The translations under genes and the position numbers were made by a program. Below are positions 9,126 to 16,216 of a stretch of DNA of 40,196 nt, piece by piece. A model generated the notes under the pieces. It searched no databases and had not been told where the DNA came from. It saw nothing but the letters and a program-made list of their open reading frames with translations. Origin of the DNA: an uncultured Clostridia bacterium (GTDB lineage: Bacteria; Bacillota; Clostridia; Christensenellales; Borkfalkiaceae); the NCBI GenBank assembly GCA_947624225.1, contig CANQJF010000017.1, forward strand, positions 1 through 40,196, written 5' to 3'. Numbering within the stretch: position 1 is the stretch's first letter; each line of letters opens with the position of its first letter.

Positions 9126-9160
9126 TAACTATTCGTAAAAGCGTGATTTTGCGAATAGTT
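9126..9160. promoter_or_regulatory. near-perfect inverted repeat, candidate XRE operator
   Basis: AACTATTCGTAAAA (9127-9140) and TTTTGCGAATAGTT (9147-9160) form 14-bp arms with a single G-T wobble and a 6-bp spacer. No U-tract follows. The left arm with its preceding T (TAACTATTCGTAAAA) recurs with one mismatch at 9609-9623, directly against the -35 box of the recombinase gene. This suggests a shared binding site for the XRE protein encoded between them. Confidence 0.5.
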
Positions 9161-9260
9161 CAGTGTGTGTCCCCTCTGCAAAATTTTACAAAAAAATAGC
9201 TTCAACCGTTGAAAATGTTCCTCGCTTCTTCCTTGTGCGAACATTTTTCTTTCCCCAATT

Positions 9261-9280
9261 GCAACCCGATTTCGGGTTGC
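9261..9280. promoter_or_regulatory. 20-bp palindrome GCAACCCGATTTCGGGTTGC upstream of the XRE gene
   Basis: Perfect 9-bp arms around a TT centre, 11 bp before the Shine-Dalgarno of the XRE gene. The same design, with a paired change (G-C to A-T) in each arm, occurs at 13150-13169 ahead of the Cys-rich gene. The compensating change supports selection on the palindrome or hairpin itself. Confidence 0.5.
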
Positions 9281-9303
9281 CAAGGTATTACGAGGAGGCC
9301 CCA

Positions 9304-9576
9304 ATGAAACCGGTCGCAAAAAAATTACACGATCTCCGCATTACGCACGGCTGCATTTCCCAGATGACGCTCTCCAAGCTGACGGGCATCAGCCAATCCT
9401 CTCTGGCGCGTTGGGAGCTCGGCCAATCGGAACCGTGCGCTTCGGAGATCATCATTCTCTGCCGCTATTACAACATTTCAGCCGACGAGCTCCTCGGTCT
9501 TGTGCGTGCGCCTGCGGAGACGCCCGACGCCTCCATCGCCGCCTACGATTCGCATGCGCGGCGGGATAAATTTTGA
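9304..9576 (+). CDS. small XRE-family helix-turn-helix regulator
   Basis: 90 residues. Residues 5-62 match the Cro/CI-type HTH: KKLHDLRITHGCISQMTLSKLTG is helix 1-2 and ISQSSLARWELGQSEPC the recognition helix region, followed by the typical CRYYNISADELLGL end. The C-terminal 25 residues look disordered and there is no ligand or protease domain, so it is a minimal DNA-binding regulator. ATG 9304 is set by GAGGAGG at 9292-9298. It is flanked by two types of palindrome, and one half-site reappears in the promoter of the next gene, so autoregulation and control of the recombinase are plausible (inference). Confidence 0.85.
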   Translation: MKPVAKKLHDLRITHGCISQMTLSKLTGISQSSLARWELGQSEPCASEIIILCRYYNISADELLGLVRAPAETPDASIAAYDSHARRDKF

Positions 9577-9608
9577 GCGGCGGATATTTTTTTGAGAAGA
9601 TCCCCTTT

Positions 9609-9652
9609 TAACTCTTCGTAAAATTGACTTCTTCCCTTGCGGATGTTATAAT
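9609..9652 (+). promoter_or_regulatory. recombinase promoter with overlapping operator-like half-site
   Basis: TTGACT (9624-9629), 17-bp spacer, TATAAT (9647-9652). TAACTCTTCGTAAAA (9609-9623) abuts the -35 box and matches 14 of 15 bases at 9126-9140. The ATG at 9659 lies 6 bases after the -10 box, so transcription should start at or next to the start codon. Confidence 0.75.
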
Positions 9653-9658
9653 AAATGT

Positions 9659-10726
9659 ATGAGTAAGAAACCGAGCGGCGATTACTACCAAGACCGCAAT
9701 CATAAAAATTTAGATAGAATTTCCGAACTTCTCGAACAACTCCCCTATTTTTGCGAGGATTTTTTTCGGGGTGTCGAGCAGCGCACGAGCACCCTCACCC
9801 GCCTCAATTACGCCTATGATCTGAGGATCTTTTTTGATTTCCTCATGAAAAAGAAGTTCCGCGGCAGAGTGTCGGATGTCCATGATTTTACCTTCGAGCA
9901 CCTCGACGAGATCACGGACACGGATATCGAGATCTTCCTCTCCTATCTCTCGCGGTATGAATATGGCGGGAAGATGCTCTCTTGTGATGATCGCGCCAAG
10001 GCCCGCAAGCTCTCCACCGTGCGGTCCATGTTCAAATATTTTTTCAATAAGGGCCTGATCTCCGTCAACAATACCGCAAAAGTAGCCACTCCCAAGCTGC
10101 ACGAGAAAGAGATCATCCGCCTCGAACAGGACGAAGTGGCCGATCTTTTGGATACGGCAGAACTTGGCAGCGGGATCACCCGCCATATGGAGAGCTATCA
10201 CGAGCGCACCAAGATTCGCGATACAGCCATTCTCACCCTCCTCCTCGGCACGGGCATCCGTGTCTCGGAGCTCGTCGGGCTCAACAACGACAGCATCGAT
10301 TTCTCCAATAATTCCTTTATTGTGACGCGCAAGGGCGGCAATAAGGCCATCCTCTATTTTTCCGACGAGGTCGCCGACGCGATTGCCGCCTATATGGAAC
10401 AGAAGAAGAGCGATCCCAAAGTTCCGCAGGGAGAAGTTGCCCTATTCCTATCTCTACAATATCGGCGCATCACGGTGCGTGCCGTGGAAAATCTTGTCAA
10501 GAAATATGCCCTCCTCGTCACGCCTCTCAAACATATCACGCCGCATAAGTTGCGTTCTACTTACGGTACCGCGCTATATCGCGAAACGGGCGATATCTAT
10601 ATCGTTGCCGATGTGCTCGGCCATCGGGACGTAAACACAACCCGCAAACACTATGCCGCCATCACCGAGGACAACCGCAAAAAGGTCGCGGGACGCGTGA
10701 AATTACACCGCGAGGAGGACGAATGA
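9659..10726 (+). CDS. xerC: tyrosine recombinase, XerC/XerD-like
   Basis: 355 residues. An N-terminal core-binding domain (about 30-145) precedes the catalytic domain. All catalytic residues are visible: Arg201 (GTGIRVSEL), Lys225 (TRKGGNK), His296 and Arg299 (PHKLRSTYG), His322 (LGHRD) and Tyr332 (TRKHY). Such enzymes resolve chromosome dimers at dif, or integrate mobile elements. The HflX neighbour and lack of phage genes favour a housekeeping Xer role, though it is longer than typical XerC/D (about 300). There is no Shine-Dalgarno and the promoter implies a leaderless mRNA. The stop overlaps the hflX start by 4 bp. Confidence 0.85.
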   Translation: MSKKPSGDYYQDRNHKNLDRISELLEQLPYFCEDFFRGVEQRTSTLTRLNYAYDLRIFFDFLMKKKFRGRVSDVHDFTFEHLDEITDTDIEIFLSYLSRYEYGGKMLSCDDRAKARKLSTVRSMFKYFFNKGLISVNNTAKVATPKLHEKEIIRLEQDEVADLLDTAELGSGITRHMESYHERTKIRDTAILTLLLGTGIRVSELVGLNNDSIDFSNNSFIVTRKGGNKAILYFSDEVADAIAAYMEQKKSDPKVPQGEVALFLSLQYRRITVRAVENLVKKYALLVTPLKHITPHKLRSTYGTALYRETGDIYIVADVLGHRDVNTTRKHYAAITEDNRKKVAGRVKLHREEDE

Positions 10727-12000
10727 ACTCTTTGGAGACTTTCATGCAACCCGAAAATGGGTCGCTTGCGGAAAAGGATCTCGGCGGGGGCGAATGCGTC
10801 TATGTGATACAACCCATTTTTGGGTCGCAATATAAGGTGCTGCATGAAGAAGCCATTGCCTTGATCGAGAGTGCGGGGGCGCGGTATGCGGGGACGATCT
10901 ATCAGACCGTCCGTGAGATCCATCCGGCAACGTTCATCGGGGAGGGCAAGCTGCGGGAGCTCAACGAGCGCTTGGAGGGCTTGGACGTCACCGTTCTCTT
11001 CAACGGGGAGCTCTCCCCCTCCCAGACGGTCAACATTTCCCGTGCGCTTGGAGGGAAAAAGGTCATTGACCGTACGACGCTCATCCTCGACATCTTTGCC
11101 CTGCGTGCCGTGAGCAGTGAGGGAAAATTGCAGGTTGAGCTTGCACAGTATCAATATTTGTATCCCCGTCTCAAAGGCAAGGGTGGAGAGCTTTCCCGCC
11201 TCGGAGGAGGGATCGGCACGCGCGGCCCGGGCGAGAGCCAGCTCGAAACAGACCGTCGGCACATCCGAGCCCGTATCCATGCCCTTGAGGGAAAGCTCAA
11301 AGAGACCGAACAGAGGCGCTCGCTTTTTGTGCAGAGAAGAAAAAAAGGCCCCTTTAAGACGGTCGCACTCGTTGGTTACACCAACACGGGCAAATCCACC
11401 CTCTTCAACGCCATGACGGGGGCGGACGTCTATGTGCAGGATGCGCTGTTTGCAACGCTCGATCCCACCGCACGTGCCTTTGAGATCGAGAAAGTCCCCT
11501 TTCTCATGGTGGATACCGTCGGACTTTTGCAAGATCTTCCAACCTCTCTCATCGAGGCTTTCAAATCCACGCTGGAAAGCGCCCTTTCCTGCGATTTGGC
11601 GCTCGTCGTATGCGACGCCTCGGGCAATTACGAAGTCCAGCTCAAAACCACGCTGGATACCTTAAAGGATCTCGGCTTCGATGTGCCATACCTCCTTGTG
11701 ATGAACAAATGCGACATTGCGGGGGATGTGCATCTCCCCAAGGATTGCATTCGCATTTCCGCAAAGACGGGAATGGGCCTGGATGCGCTCAAAGAACGCA
11801 TCTTTGAGGCCTTGAAAGAGAACTTCTTGCGCGCCACGCTCCTGTTCCCCTATTCCGAGACGGCGGCCTATTCCAAGCTGCGCCCCCTCTTCACCGAAAG
11901 ACGCGTGGAATATACGGACGACGGCATCACGGTGGAGGCGATCGTTCCCGCGATTTACGCCGAAAAGATTCGTCCGTACGTCAAAAGCATAACATCATAG
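10723..12000 (+). CDS. hflX: GTPase HflX
   Basis: 425 residues. HflX binds the 50S subunit and splits stalled ribosomes after stress. The N-terminal nucleotide-binding HflX domain (about 20-125) contains GTIYQTVREIHPATFIGEGKL. The glycine-rich linker GGIGTRGPGESQLETDRR leads to a coiled helix. The G domain has G1 GYTNTGKS, G2/switch FATLDPTAR, G3 DTVGL and G4 NKCD. ATG 10723 overlaps the recombinase stop (ATGA) and follows GAGGAGGA. An alternative ATG at 10744 would remove seven residues. Two degenerate GCAACCC-type palindromes fall within its first 35 codons. Confidence 0.93.
   Translation: MNSLETFMQPENGSLAEKDLGGGECVYVIQPIFGSQYKVLHEEAIALIESAGARYAGTIYQTVREIHPATFIGEGKLRELNERLEGLDVTVLFNGELSPSQTVNISRALGGKKVIDRTTLILDIFALRAVSSEGKLQVELAQYQYLYPRLKGKGGELSRLGGGIGTRGPGESQLETDRRHIRARIHALEGKLKETEQRRSLFVQRRKKGPFKTVALVGYTNTGKSTLFNAMTGADVYVQDALFATLDPTARAFEIEKVPFLMVDTVGLLQDLPTSLIEAFKSTLESALSCDLALVVCDASGNYEVQLKTTLDTLKDLGFDVPYLLVMNKCDIAGDVHLPKDCIRISAKTGMGLDALKERIFEALKENFLRATLLFPYSETAAYSKLRPLFTERRVEYTDDGITVEAIVPAIYAEKIRPYVKSITS
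10746..10827. promoter_or_regulatory. two degenerate CAACCC...GGGTCG palindromes inside the start of hflX
   Basis: GCAACCCGAAAATGGGTCGC (10746-10765) and CAACCCATTTTTGGGTCG (10810-10827) share the outer arms of the palindromes at 9261 and 13150. They encode QPENGS and QPIFGS. They could be intragenic binding sites for the same regulator; chance is not excluded. Confidence 0.35.
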
Positions 12001-12029
12001 GAAATAACATCATAGAATGGAGACCGGAA

Positions 12030-12944
12030 ATGATCAAGAATTCCCTGAAAAATTTTGCAAAAAATCTTGTCCTCCTCTTTATTCCGATGGGCATCTTTTA
12101 TTTGTTTATCATTTTTGCCATCATCGGATTGTTCTCGGCCACGATGGAGAGTTTGCAGAACATGCTCGGCGAACTTACAGAGCTCATCCATCTCTCCTCG
12201 GAGGCCTCCTCCGCCTCTGTGAACCAATTCCTTGCTTACTCTCTCGAACAGTTGAATTGGAACGGCAGTCTCCTCGATGTTGCGCGGCAGATTTTGAGTA
12301 CAGATTGGCTGCCGACCACAGCAAAGGGCTTCTTTGCCACGCTCAATGCCTCCACCGAGGGCTTTGAGGAACAATTTTTGGCGGTGGTTACCGAGTTCAA
12401 AAATTCTCTCGGCACGATTTTTACGGTTGTCATCTCCATCCTCGGGATCGGCATTCTGTGTGCAAACTATGCAACGCGGTTTGCCGTCCGCAAAAGCGTT
12501 GTCAAGGGAGGCATCAAAAAGTTCATTGTCGCCCATACGGTCGTCCCCCTTGTGCAATCCATCTTTTTGATCGTCGCATTCGGGCTGTTATCCGTCATCA
12601 AATTATACGGCATCCTGCTGTTCTTTGCGGTGCTGTTGATTTTGAGCGGCGCCTCCCTCATCAATGCGTGGATCGTTCATCGGGATAAAGAGCTCGCGCT
12701 GAGTGATGTTTTGACTTCCAAAAACGTTTTCACGCACCTTGCGGCAAATTTGATCTTGCTCCTCATCGACGGCGCGGTGGTGCTTCTGCTCTTCCTGTTC
12801 TCCCCCGTTCTCGCGATCCTCTTAATGATCCCCATCCTCATCTATACCTTGAACGTTGCCGATGCCAATGCAGACTCCTTTATCTGTTCGCTTGTTGCTC
12901 CCGGGGCGGGGGCTTCCGAAGAAAAGAAAAAGTTGCCGGCGTAA
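12030..12944 (+). CDS. multi-pass membrane protein of unknown function
   Basis: 304 residues; I do not recognise the family. Hydrophobic segments lie at about residues 13-37, 130-150, 170-192, 193-214 and 233-272 (probably two helices), giving roughly six membrane helices with a 90-residue loop after the first. The loop (about 38-125) is polar and rich in Ser, Glu and Leu. The C-terminus is short and basic (EEKKKLPA). ATG 12030 follows GGAG at about 12018. It begins 29 bp after hflX and probably shares its transcript. A terminator hairpin overlaps its stop codon. Confidence 0.7.
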   Translation: MIKNSLKNFAKNLVLLFIPMGIFYLFIIFAIIGLFSATMESLQNMLGELTELIHLSSEASSASVNQFLAYSLEQLNWNGSLLDVARQILSTDWLPTTAKGFFATLNASTEGFEEQFLAVVTEFKNSLGTIFTVVISILGIGILCANYATRFAVRKSVVKGGIKKFIVAHTVVPLVQSIFLIVAFGLLSVIKLYGILLFFAVLLILSGASLINAWIVHRDKELALSDVLTSKNVFTHLAANLILLLIDGAVVLLLFLFSPVLAILLMIPILIYTLNVADANADSFICSLVAPGAGASEEKKKLPA

Positions 12945-12955
12945 GCGGCAACTTT
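12929..12955. terminator. bidirectional terminator between convergent genes
   Basis: AAAGTTGCCG (12929-12938) pairs with CGGCAACTTT (12946-12955). It overlaps the stop of the membrane protein gene and the end of the Cys-rich gene. Read on the minus strand it is followed by a T-rich run (TTTTTCTTTTC), so it should terminate best in that direction. Confidence 0.7.
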
Positions 12956-13134
12956 CACTCCTCTTTGGGATCGCGGATGATTTTATCGATCTTGATGGTG
13001 GCATAGTCCTTGATATCAAGGCATTTCCCGCAGTTCGTGCACGGCTTGGATGGGTCGAGATCGCACACTTCGCACTCCATACAGCCGTCACATTCCTTGC
13101 CGTCGTATAGGACGCATTCCTTTTTGAATTCCAT
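12955..13134 (-). CDS. small eight-cysteine protein, probable Fe-S or zinc binding
   Basis: 59 residues. Cysteines at 7, 15, 18, 21, 24, 32, 35 and 38 form CxxCxxCxxC and CxxCxxC clusters (ECDGCMECEVCDLDP, CTNCGKCL). This density suggests an iron-sulfur or zinc site. Similar short proteins with a CDLDP-x-K-x-C core occur widely in Clostridia, as far as I recall, without assigned function. ATG 13134 is set by GGAGGA just upstream; the open frame extends further but has no better start. A good promoter lies at 13199-13227, and a GCAACCC palindrome sits in the leader. It is divergent from lexA, sharing a 180-bp control region. Confidence 0.8.
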   Translation of the reverse strand: MEFKKECVLYDGKECDGCMECEVCDLDPSKPCTNCGKCLDIKDYATIKIDKIIRDPKEE

Positions 13135-13149
13135 AGAAATTCCTCCGAT

Positions 13150-13169
13150 GCAACCCAAAATTGGGTTGC
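13150..13169. promoter_or_regulatory. 20-bp palindrome GCAACCCAAAATTGGGTTGC in the leader of the Cys-rich gene
   Basis: Perfect 9-bp arms around AA, located between promoter and Shine-Dalgarno of the minus-strand gene. It is the counterpart of 9261-9280. It would form a hairpin in the mRNA leader or serve as a dimer-binding operator. Confidence 0.5.
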
Positions 13170-13198
13170 TATGAGATTTAAAATGAGAAAGCACTCTT

Positions 13199-13227
13199 AT
13201 TATAGTGTGCCGCTTTGAAAAAATCAA
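13199..13227 (-). promoter_or_regulatory. promoter of the Cys-rich protein gene
   Basis: On the minus strand TTGATT (13227-13222), 17-bp spacer, TATAAT (13204-13199). Transcription would start near 13192, giving a leader of about 58 nt that contains the 13150-13169 palindrome. Confidence 0.65.
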
Positions 13228-13258
13228 GAAAAAAACAAAAAAAATTTTCAGAAATTGT

Positions 13259-13298
13259 GAAACAAACGTTTGCAATTTTCGCGCCAATCATTTATAAT
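13259..13298 (+). promoter_or_regulatory. lexA promoter with a LexA-box-like sequence
   Basis: TTGCAA (13270-13275), 17-bp spacer, TATAAT (13293-13298). GAAACAAACGTTTG (13259-13272) overlaps the -35 box and resembles the Gram-positive LexA box CGAAC-N4-GTTYG, with a full right half and a 3/5 left half. Autorepression by LexA is the expected role. Confidence 0.65.
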
Positions 13299-13317
13299 AG
13301 AAATCGGAGGTGTGGCT

Positions 13318-13926
13318 ATGCTCAATAAAAATAAGTTGATGGAAGCGCTCGACTATATCAAGGGATACATGGAGGAGAACGGTTTCCCCCCCACTGTGCG
13401 CGACATGTGCCACGATCTCGGGATCAAGTCGACCGCGACAGCCTATGACTACATCAACCGCCTCAAAGAAATGGGCTATCTTGAAAAAGCGGAGAATAAA
13501 AAGCGCGCCGTGGCGGTCAAGAGCGAAGGCTCTGTGCGCATCCCCCTCCTCGGCACGGTCACGGCCGGGCAGCCCATCCTTGCGGCAGAGAATTTTGAGG
13601 GCTATTATCCCCTCCCGTCGTCGGAATTCCACGGCGAGGAACTCTTCATGTTGCGCGTCTCGGGCGAGAGCATGATCGAGGCCGGCATCTTCAACGGTGA
13701 TAAGATCATTGTGCGCAAGCAGGAGACGGCAAACGACGGCGATATTGTTGTTGCACTCTTCGACCCCGACGGCAACGGGCAGGGCGCGACGGTCAAGCGT
13801 TTTTTCCGCCGCGACGGCAAGGTGATCCTCCATCCCGAGAATGAGACCATGGAGGACTTTGTGCTCAACGAGGAGAGCGACGCGATGATCATCGGCAAAG
13901 TGATCGGGCTCATGCGGACGATGTAA
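13318..13926 (+). CDS. lexA: SOS repressor LexA
   Basis: 202 residues, usual length. An N-terminal winged helix (about 1-70, GFPPTVRDMCHDLGIKSTATAYDYINRL) binds SOS boxes. The C-terminal S24 domain contains the self-cleavage site Ala83-Gly84 (VTAGQP), catalytic Ser118 (SGESM) and Lys160 (ATVKRF). RecA-stimulated cleavage relieves repression. ATG 13318 follows GGAGG at 13306-13310; an in-frame upstream TTG lies inside the promoter. The gene has its own promoter with a LexA-like box and ends at two stacked hairpins. Confidence 0.95.
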   Translation: MLNKNKLMEALDYIKGYMEENGFPPTVRDMCHDLGIKSTATAYDYINRLKEMGYLEKAENKKRAVAVKSEGSVRIPLLGTVTAGQPILAAENFEGYYPLPSSEFHGEELFMLRVSGESMIEAGIFNGDKIIVRKQETANDGDIVVALFDPDGNGQGATVKRFFRRDGKVILHPENETMEDFVLNEESDAMIIGKVIGLMRTM

Positions 13927-13956
13927 GATTTAGCGTCCTCATATGCGCCTCTTTTG

Positions 13957-13983
13957 AACCGCGCGGCTATCGCGCGGTTTTCT
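13957..13983 (+). terminator. lexA terminator hairpin
   Basis: AACCGCGCG (13957-13965), 5-nt loop, CGCGCGGTT (13971-13979), then TTCT. A strong GC stem with a short U-tract, 31 bp after the lexA stop. Confidence 0.75.
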
Positions 13984-13998
13984 GATAACCGAAAAGAA

Positions 13999-14040
13999 AC
14001 GGAATGCGTTTGACCGACGGCCAAGCACATTCCGTTTTTT
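13999..14040. terminator. bidirectional terminator between lexA and rluB
   Basis: ACGGAATG (13999-14006) pairs with CATTCCGT (14028-14035), followed by TTTTTT. On the minus strand the stem is followed by TTTCTTTTC, so it can also end the rluB transcript. A smaller CCCGC-TTTT-GCGGG hairpin lies at 14052-14065. Confidence 0.75.
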
Positions 14041-14085
14041 CATCCCCCCATCCCGCTTTTGCGGGCGATTGCCCTTGCGGATGGC

Positions 14086-14799
14086 TCATAGATTTTTGAG
14101 ATAGAAGATCTCCTCCGGGGTGAGCTTTCTGCAAGCGCCGCGGTCGAGACCCGTGAGCGTCAGTTCTCCCACTTTGGTGCGCTTTAAGAAGTCCACATGC
14201 TTGCCGACGACCTCAAACATTCTCCTGATTTCGCGGTTTTTGCCCTCGGTGAGCACCAAGTGCATCTTCGTATACTTTTTATCCGTTTCGATGACGTTGA
14301 TCTTGCATTTCTTGGTGATCACGCCCTTTTCGATCTCCACGCCCGCTCTGAGGCGGTTGAGCTGGTTGGGCGTGATGGTGCCCTCGATGCGCACGAGATA
14401 GGTCTTGGGGATCTCGTTTTGCGGCGCCGTCAGGCGATAGGCAAGCTCGCCGTCGTTGGTGAGGATGAGGAGCCCCTCCGTATTGTAGTCCAATCGGCCC
14501 ACCGGGAACACTTTGCCCGCACCGGCAGGTAAAAATTCCAGCACGGTTTTTCGCGGGCGCTCCGTCTTTTCGTCGGAAACCGTACACACGCATCCCTTGG
14601 GCTTGTTGAGAATATAATACTCATATTTGATCTTGTGGGAAAGGATCTTCCCGTCAAGCATGACCGTGTCGGTCTCGCCGATATCCGTGCCCGGCGTTGC
14701 GAGCACTCCGTTTACGGTCACGCGCTTTTCCGCGATCAATTCGTCCGCTCCACGGCGCGAAGCAATGCCAAGCTCGGCTAAAAATTTGTTAATACGCAT
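14086..14799 (-). CDS. rluB: rRNA pseudouridine synthase, RsuA/RluB family
   Basis: 237 residues. An S4 RNA-binding domain (residues 1-50, MRINKFLAELGIASRRGADELI) precedes the catalytic domain with the family motif GRLDYNTEGLLILTNDGELA, whose Asp is the nucleophile. Context at the end of the scpAB cluster matches RluB, which in Bacillus modifies 23S rRNA; RsuA cannot be fully excluded. ATG 14799 fits the S4 start. No Shine-Dalgarno is visible. A TATAAT at 14838-14833 (minus strand) may be a -10 box with a poor -35, giving a leader that holds a 14-bp palindrome. Confidence 0.9.
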   Translation of the reverse strand: MRINKFLAELGIASRRGADELIAEKRVTVNGVLATPGTDIGETDTVMLDGKILSHKIKYEYYILNKPKGCVCTVSDEKTERPRKTVLEFLPAGAGKVFPVGRLDYNTEGLLILTNDGELAYRLTAPQNEIPKTYLVRIEGTITPNQLNRLRAGVEIEKGVITKKCKINVIETDKKYTKMHLVLTEGKNREIRRMFEVVGKHVDFLKRTKVGELTLTGLDRGACRKLTPEEIFYLKNL

Positions 14800-14826
14800 A
14801 GTTTGTCACGCAGAGTACTCTGCATT
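14800..14826 (-). repeat. dispersed repeat copy directly before rluB
   Basis: TGTCACGCAGAGTACTCTGCA (14804 onward) matches the copy at 20711 in 18 of 21 bases. It contains the perfect 14-bp palindrome GCAGAGTACTCTGC (14810-14823) and touches the rluB start codon. Confidence 0.5.
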
Positions 14827-14846
14827 CTCCCGATTATATGCTCATA

Positions 14847-14868
14847 TGCAAGATTGTACTTACATAAT
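14847..14868 (+). repeat. possible inverted, shortened repeat copy across the carboxypeptidase stop
   Basis: Read on the minus strand, ATTATGT, AGTACA and TTGCA occur in the same order as in the copy at 20711, with a short deletion. It supplies the last codons and stop of the upstream carboxypeptidase gene and lies in opposite orientation to the copy at 14800. Weak on its own. Confidence 0.3.
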
Positions 14869-15852
14869 ATACAAATTTTCAGAAAAAATCAAGCGATTCC
14901 CGAGAGAAATCAGCACTTGCCCGGCAACTTCTCCCGATGTTTCCGGGAGCGGCATGGTTGTGATCCCCTCGATGCGCACCTCGGGGAGCTCCTCTTTCGT
15001 GAGCGGGTAGGAAAAACTCCTCTTGACCGCGTATCCATCAAAGGGCGCGGAGGCATCCAAAAGCGGGATCATCTGATAGCGCCCGTACAGTTCATCCAAC
15101 AATTCTTCCGTGCGTTCATACGTTTGCGGACAGTTCAGGAGCACGGAGACGAGGGTCATACCCTGCCGTTCCGCGCTTGTGACGAGGCACCTGCCTGCTG
15201 CCGTCGTGAAGCCCGTCTTGATCCCGCTCGCCCCCTCGTAAGCCGTGAGAAATTTATTCTTGTTCTTCCATCCGCGCGGTTCGTAATAATTTGTGGAAAC
15301 AATTTCCCGAAAGGTCTTGTTCTGCATGGCGTATGCCGCGATGAGCGCGAGATCTCTCGCCGTTGTGTAGTGCCCCTCATGCGGGAGGCCGTGTGGATTC
15401 TCGAAATTGCTGTGCTCCGCCCCCATCCTCTCCGCGCGCCGCGTCATTTCGTGGGCAAATTCCCGGAGACTTTCGCTGTGATGCAGGGCGAGCGCAACGG
15501 CGCAGTCGTTCCCAGAGCGGAGCATGAGCCCATAGAGAAGGTCTTGGACGCTGTATTCCTCCCCCTCTTTCAGATAGACGCTCGATCCCTCCGTCCCGGC
15601 CGCCGCGGCGGGGATCGTTACCACCTCCGAAAGGTCGCAGTCCTCGATGACGATGATCGCGGTGAGAATTTTTGTGGTGCTCGCCATCGGGAGACGCATC
15701 TCGGCGTTTTCCTCATGCAAAAAGCGCCGCGAGGTGACCTCGACGACGCACTCGGCACGGCCCTTTGTGGCGGCATCAGCGAATTTGACCTGTGCGGGGA
15801 TGCACGCCGTCCACAAAAGCAATGCCAAAATCAAACTAATCTTCTTCATCAT
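14860..15852 (-). CDS. dacB: D-alanyl-D-alanine carboxypeptidase (PBP5 family, S11)
   Basis: 330 residues. A signal peptide (MMKKISLILALLLWTACIPA) is followed by the S11 domain with catalytic motif STTK (MASTTKILTAI), SGN (RSGNDCAVAL) and KTG (GIKTGFTTAAGRC). It trims the terminal D-Ala of peptidoglycan outside the membrane. The position between gerW and rluB corresponds to sporulation dacB in related genomes, so a cortex role is likely; spmA and spmB, often next, are absent. The start overlaps gerW by 17 bp. Symbol assigned from context. Confidence 0.88.
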   Translation of the reverse strand: MMKKISLILALLLWTACIPAQVKFADAATKGRAECVVEVTSRRFLHEENAEMRLPMASTTKILTAIIVIEDCDLSEVVTIPAAAAGTEGSSVYLKEGEEYSVQDLLYGLMLRSGNDCAVALALHHSESLREFAHEMTRRAERMGAEHSNFENPHGLPHEGHYTTARDLALIAAYAMQNKTFREIVSTNYYEPRGWKNKNKFLTAYEGASGIKTGFTTAAGRCLVTSAERQGMTLVSVLLNCPQTYERTEELLDELYGRYQMIPLLDASAPFDGYAVKRSFSYPLTKEELPEVRIEGITTMPLPETSGEVAGQVLISLGNRLIFSENLYIM

Positions 15853-16216
15853 TTTTCTTTACCCAATTGCCGACGAGCTCCCCCGCCTTTTCGATGATGC
15901 CGTCCAGCGGATCGTCGGTGATCTTCACAACGCGGCAGCCCTTTCCGTCGTCGATGAGGAAACCTGCCGGCTTGATGTGCACGACGGTCCCGGCGCCCCC
16001 CGCAAAGGGAAAACTCTCGTCATCTTTCACCGCTTTTACCTCGCCGTATTCCCCACCGCCCGAGAGGTAGCCCATCGTGACCTTTGTAAAAGGGATGATC
16101 TCAGCCCCGCTTGCGGAGAAAACGGGTTTGCCGATGACCGTATTGACATCGACGAGTTTTACGAGCTGCTCCGCTGTTTTTTCCATGATGCCGTCAACTT
16201 TTTGTTTCTTATCCAA
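15836..16216 (-). CDS. gerW: sporulation protein GerW (YtfJ)
   Basis: 126 residues matching the YtfJ/GerW family: the N-terminal VDGIMEKTAEQLVKLVDVNTVIGKPV, the glycine-rich YLSGGGEYG and the PFAGGAGTVVHIKPAGFLI segment. In Bacillus the protein is made in the forespore and affects germination; its biochemistry is unclear. The start is TTG 16216, chosen because GGAGGG lies 9 nt upstream and it matches the family N-terminus. This makes a 58-bp overlap with the preceding DUF2953 gene. The order DUF2953-gerW is conserved (ytfI-ytfJ in Bacillus). Confidence 0.9.
   Translation of the reverse strand: MDKKQKVDGIMEKTAEQLVKLVDVNTVIGKPVFSASGAEIIPFTKVTMGYLSGGGEYGEVKAVKDDESFPFAGGAGTVVHIKPAGFLIDDGKGCRVVKITDDPLDGIIEKAGELVGNWVKKNDEED

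Larger units (their letters stand above)
8898..9303. other. gene-free, hairpin-rich intergenic region upstream of the XRE gene
   Basis: About 405 bp without a convincing gene, more AT-rich than its neighbours. It holds several inverted repeats: AGAATTTCC (8963-8971) with GGAAATTCT (8983-8991), a GTTCC/GGAAC pair in 9010-9042, clustered CGTAAA/TTTACG half-sites in 9053-9080, a 34-bp near-perfect hairpin at 9127-9160 and a 9-2-9 palindrome at 9261-9280. No clear rho-independent terminator for the glg operon was found. It most likely carries the XRE promoter and operators and possibly a structured leader. Confidence 0.5.
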
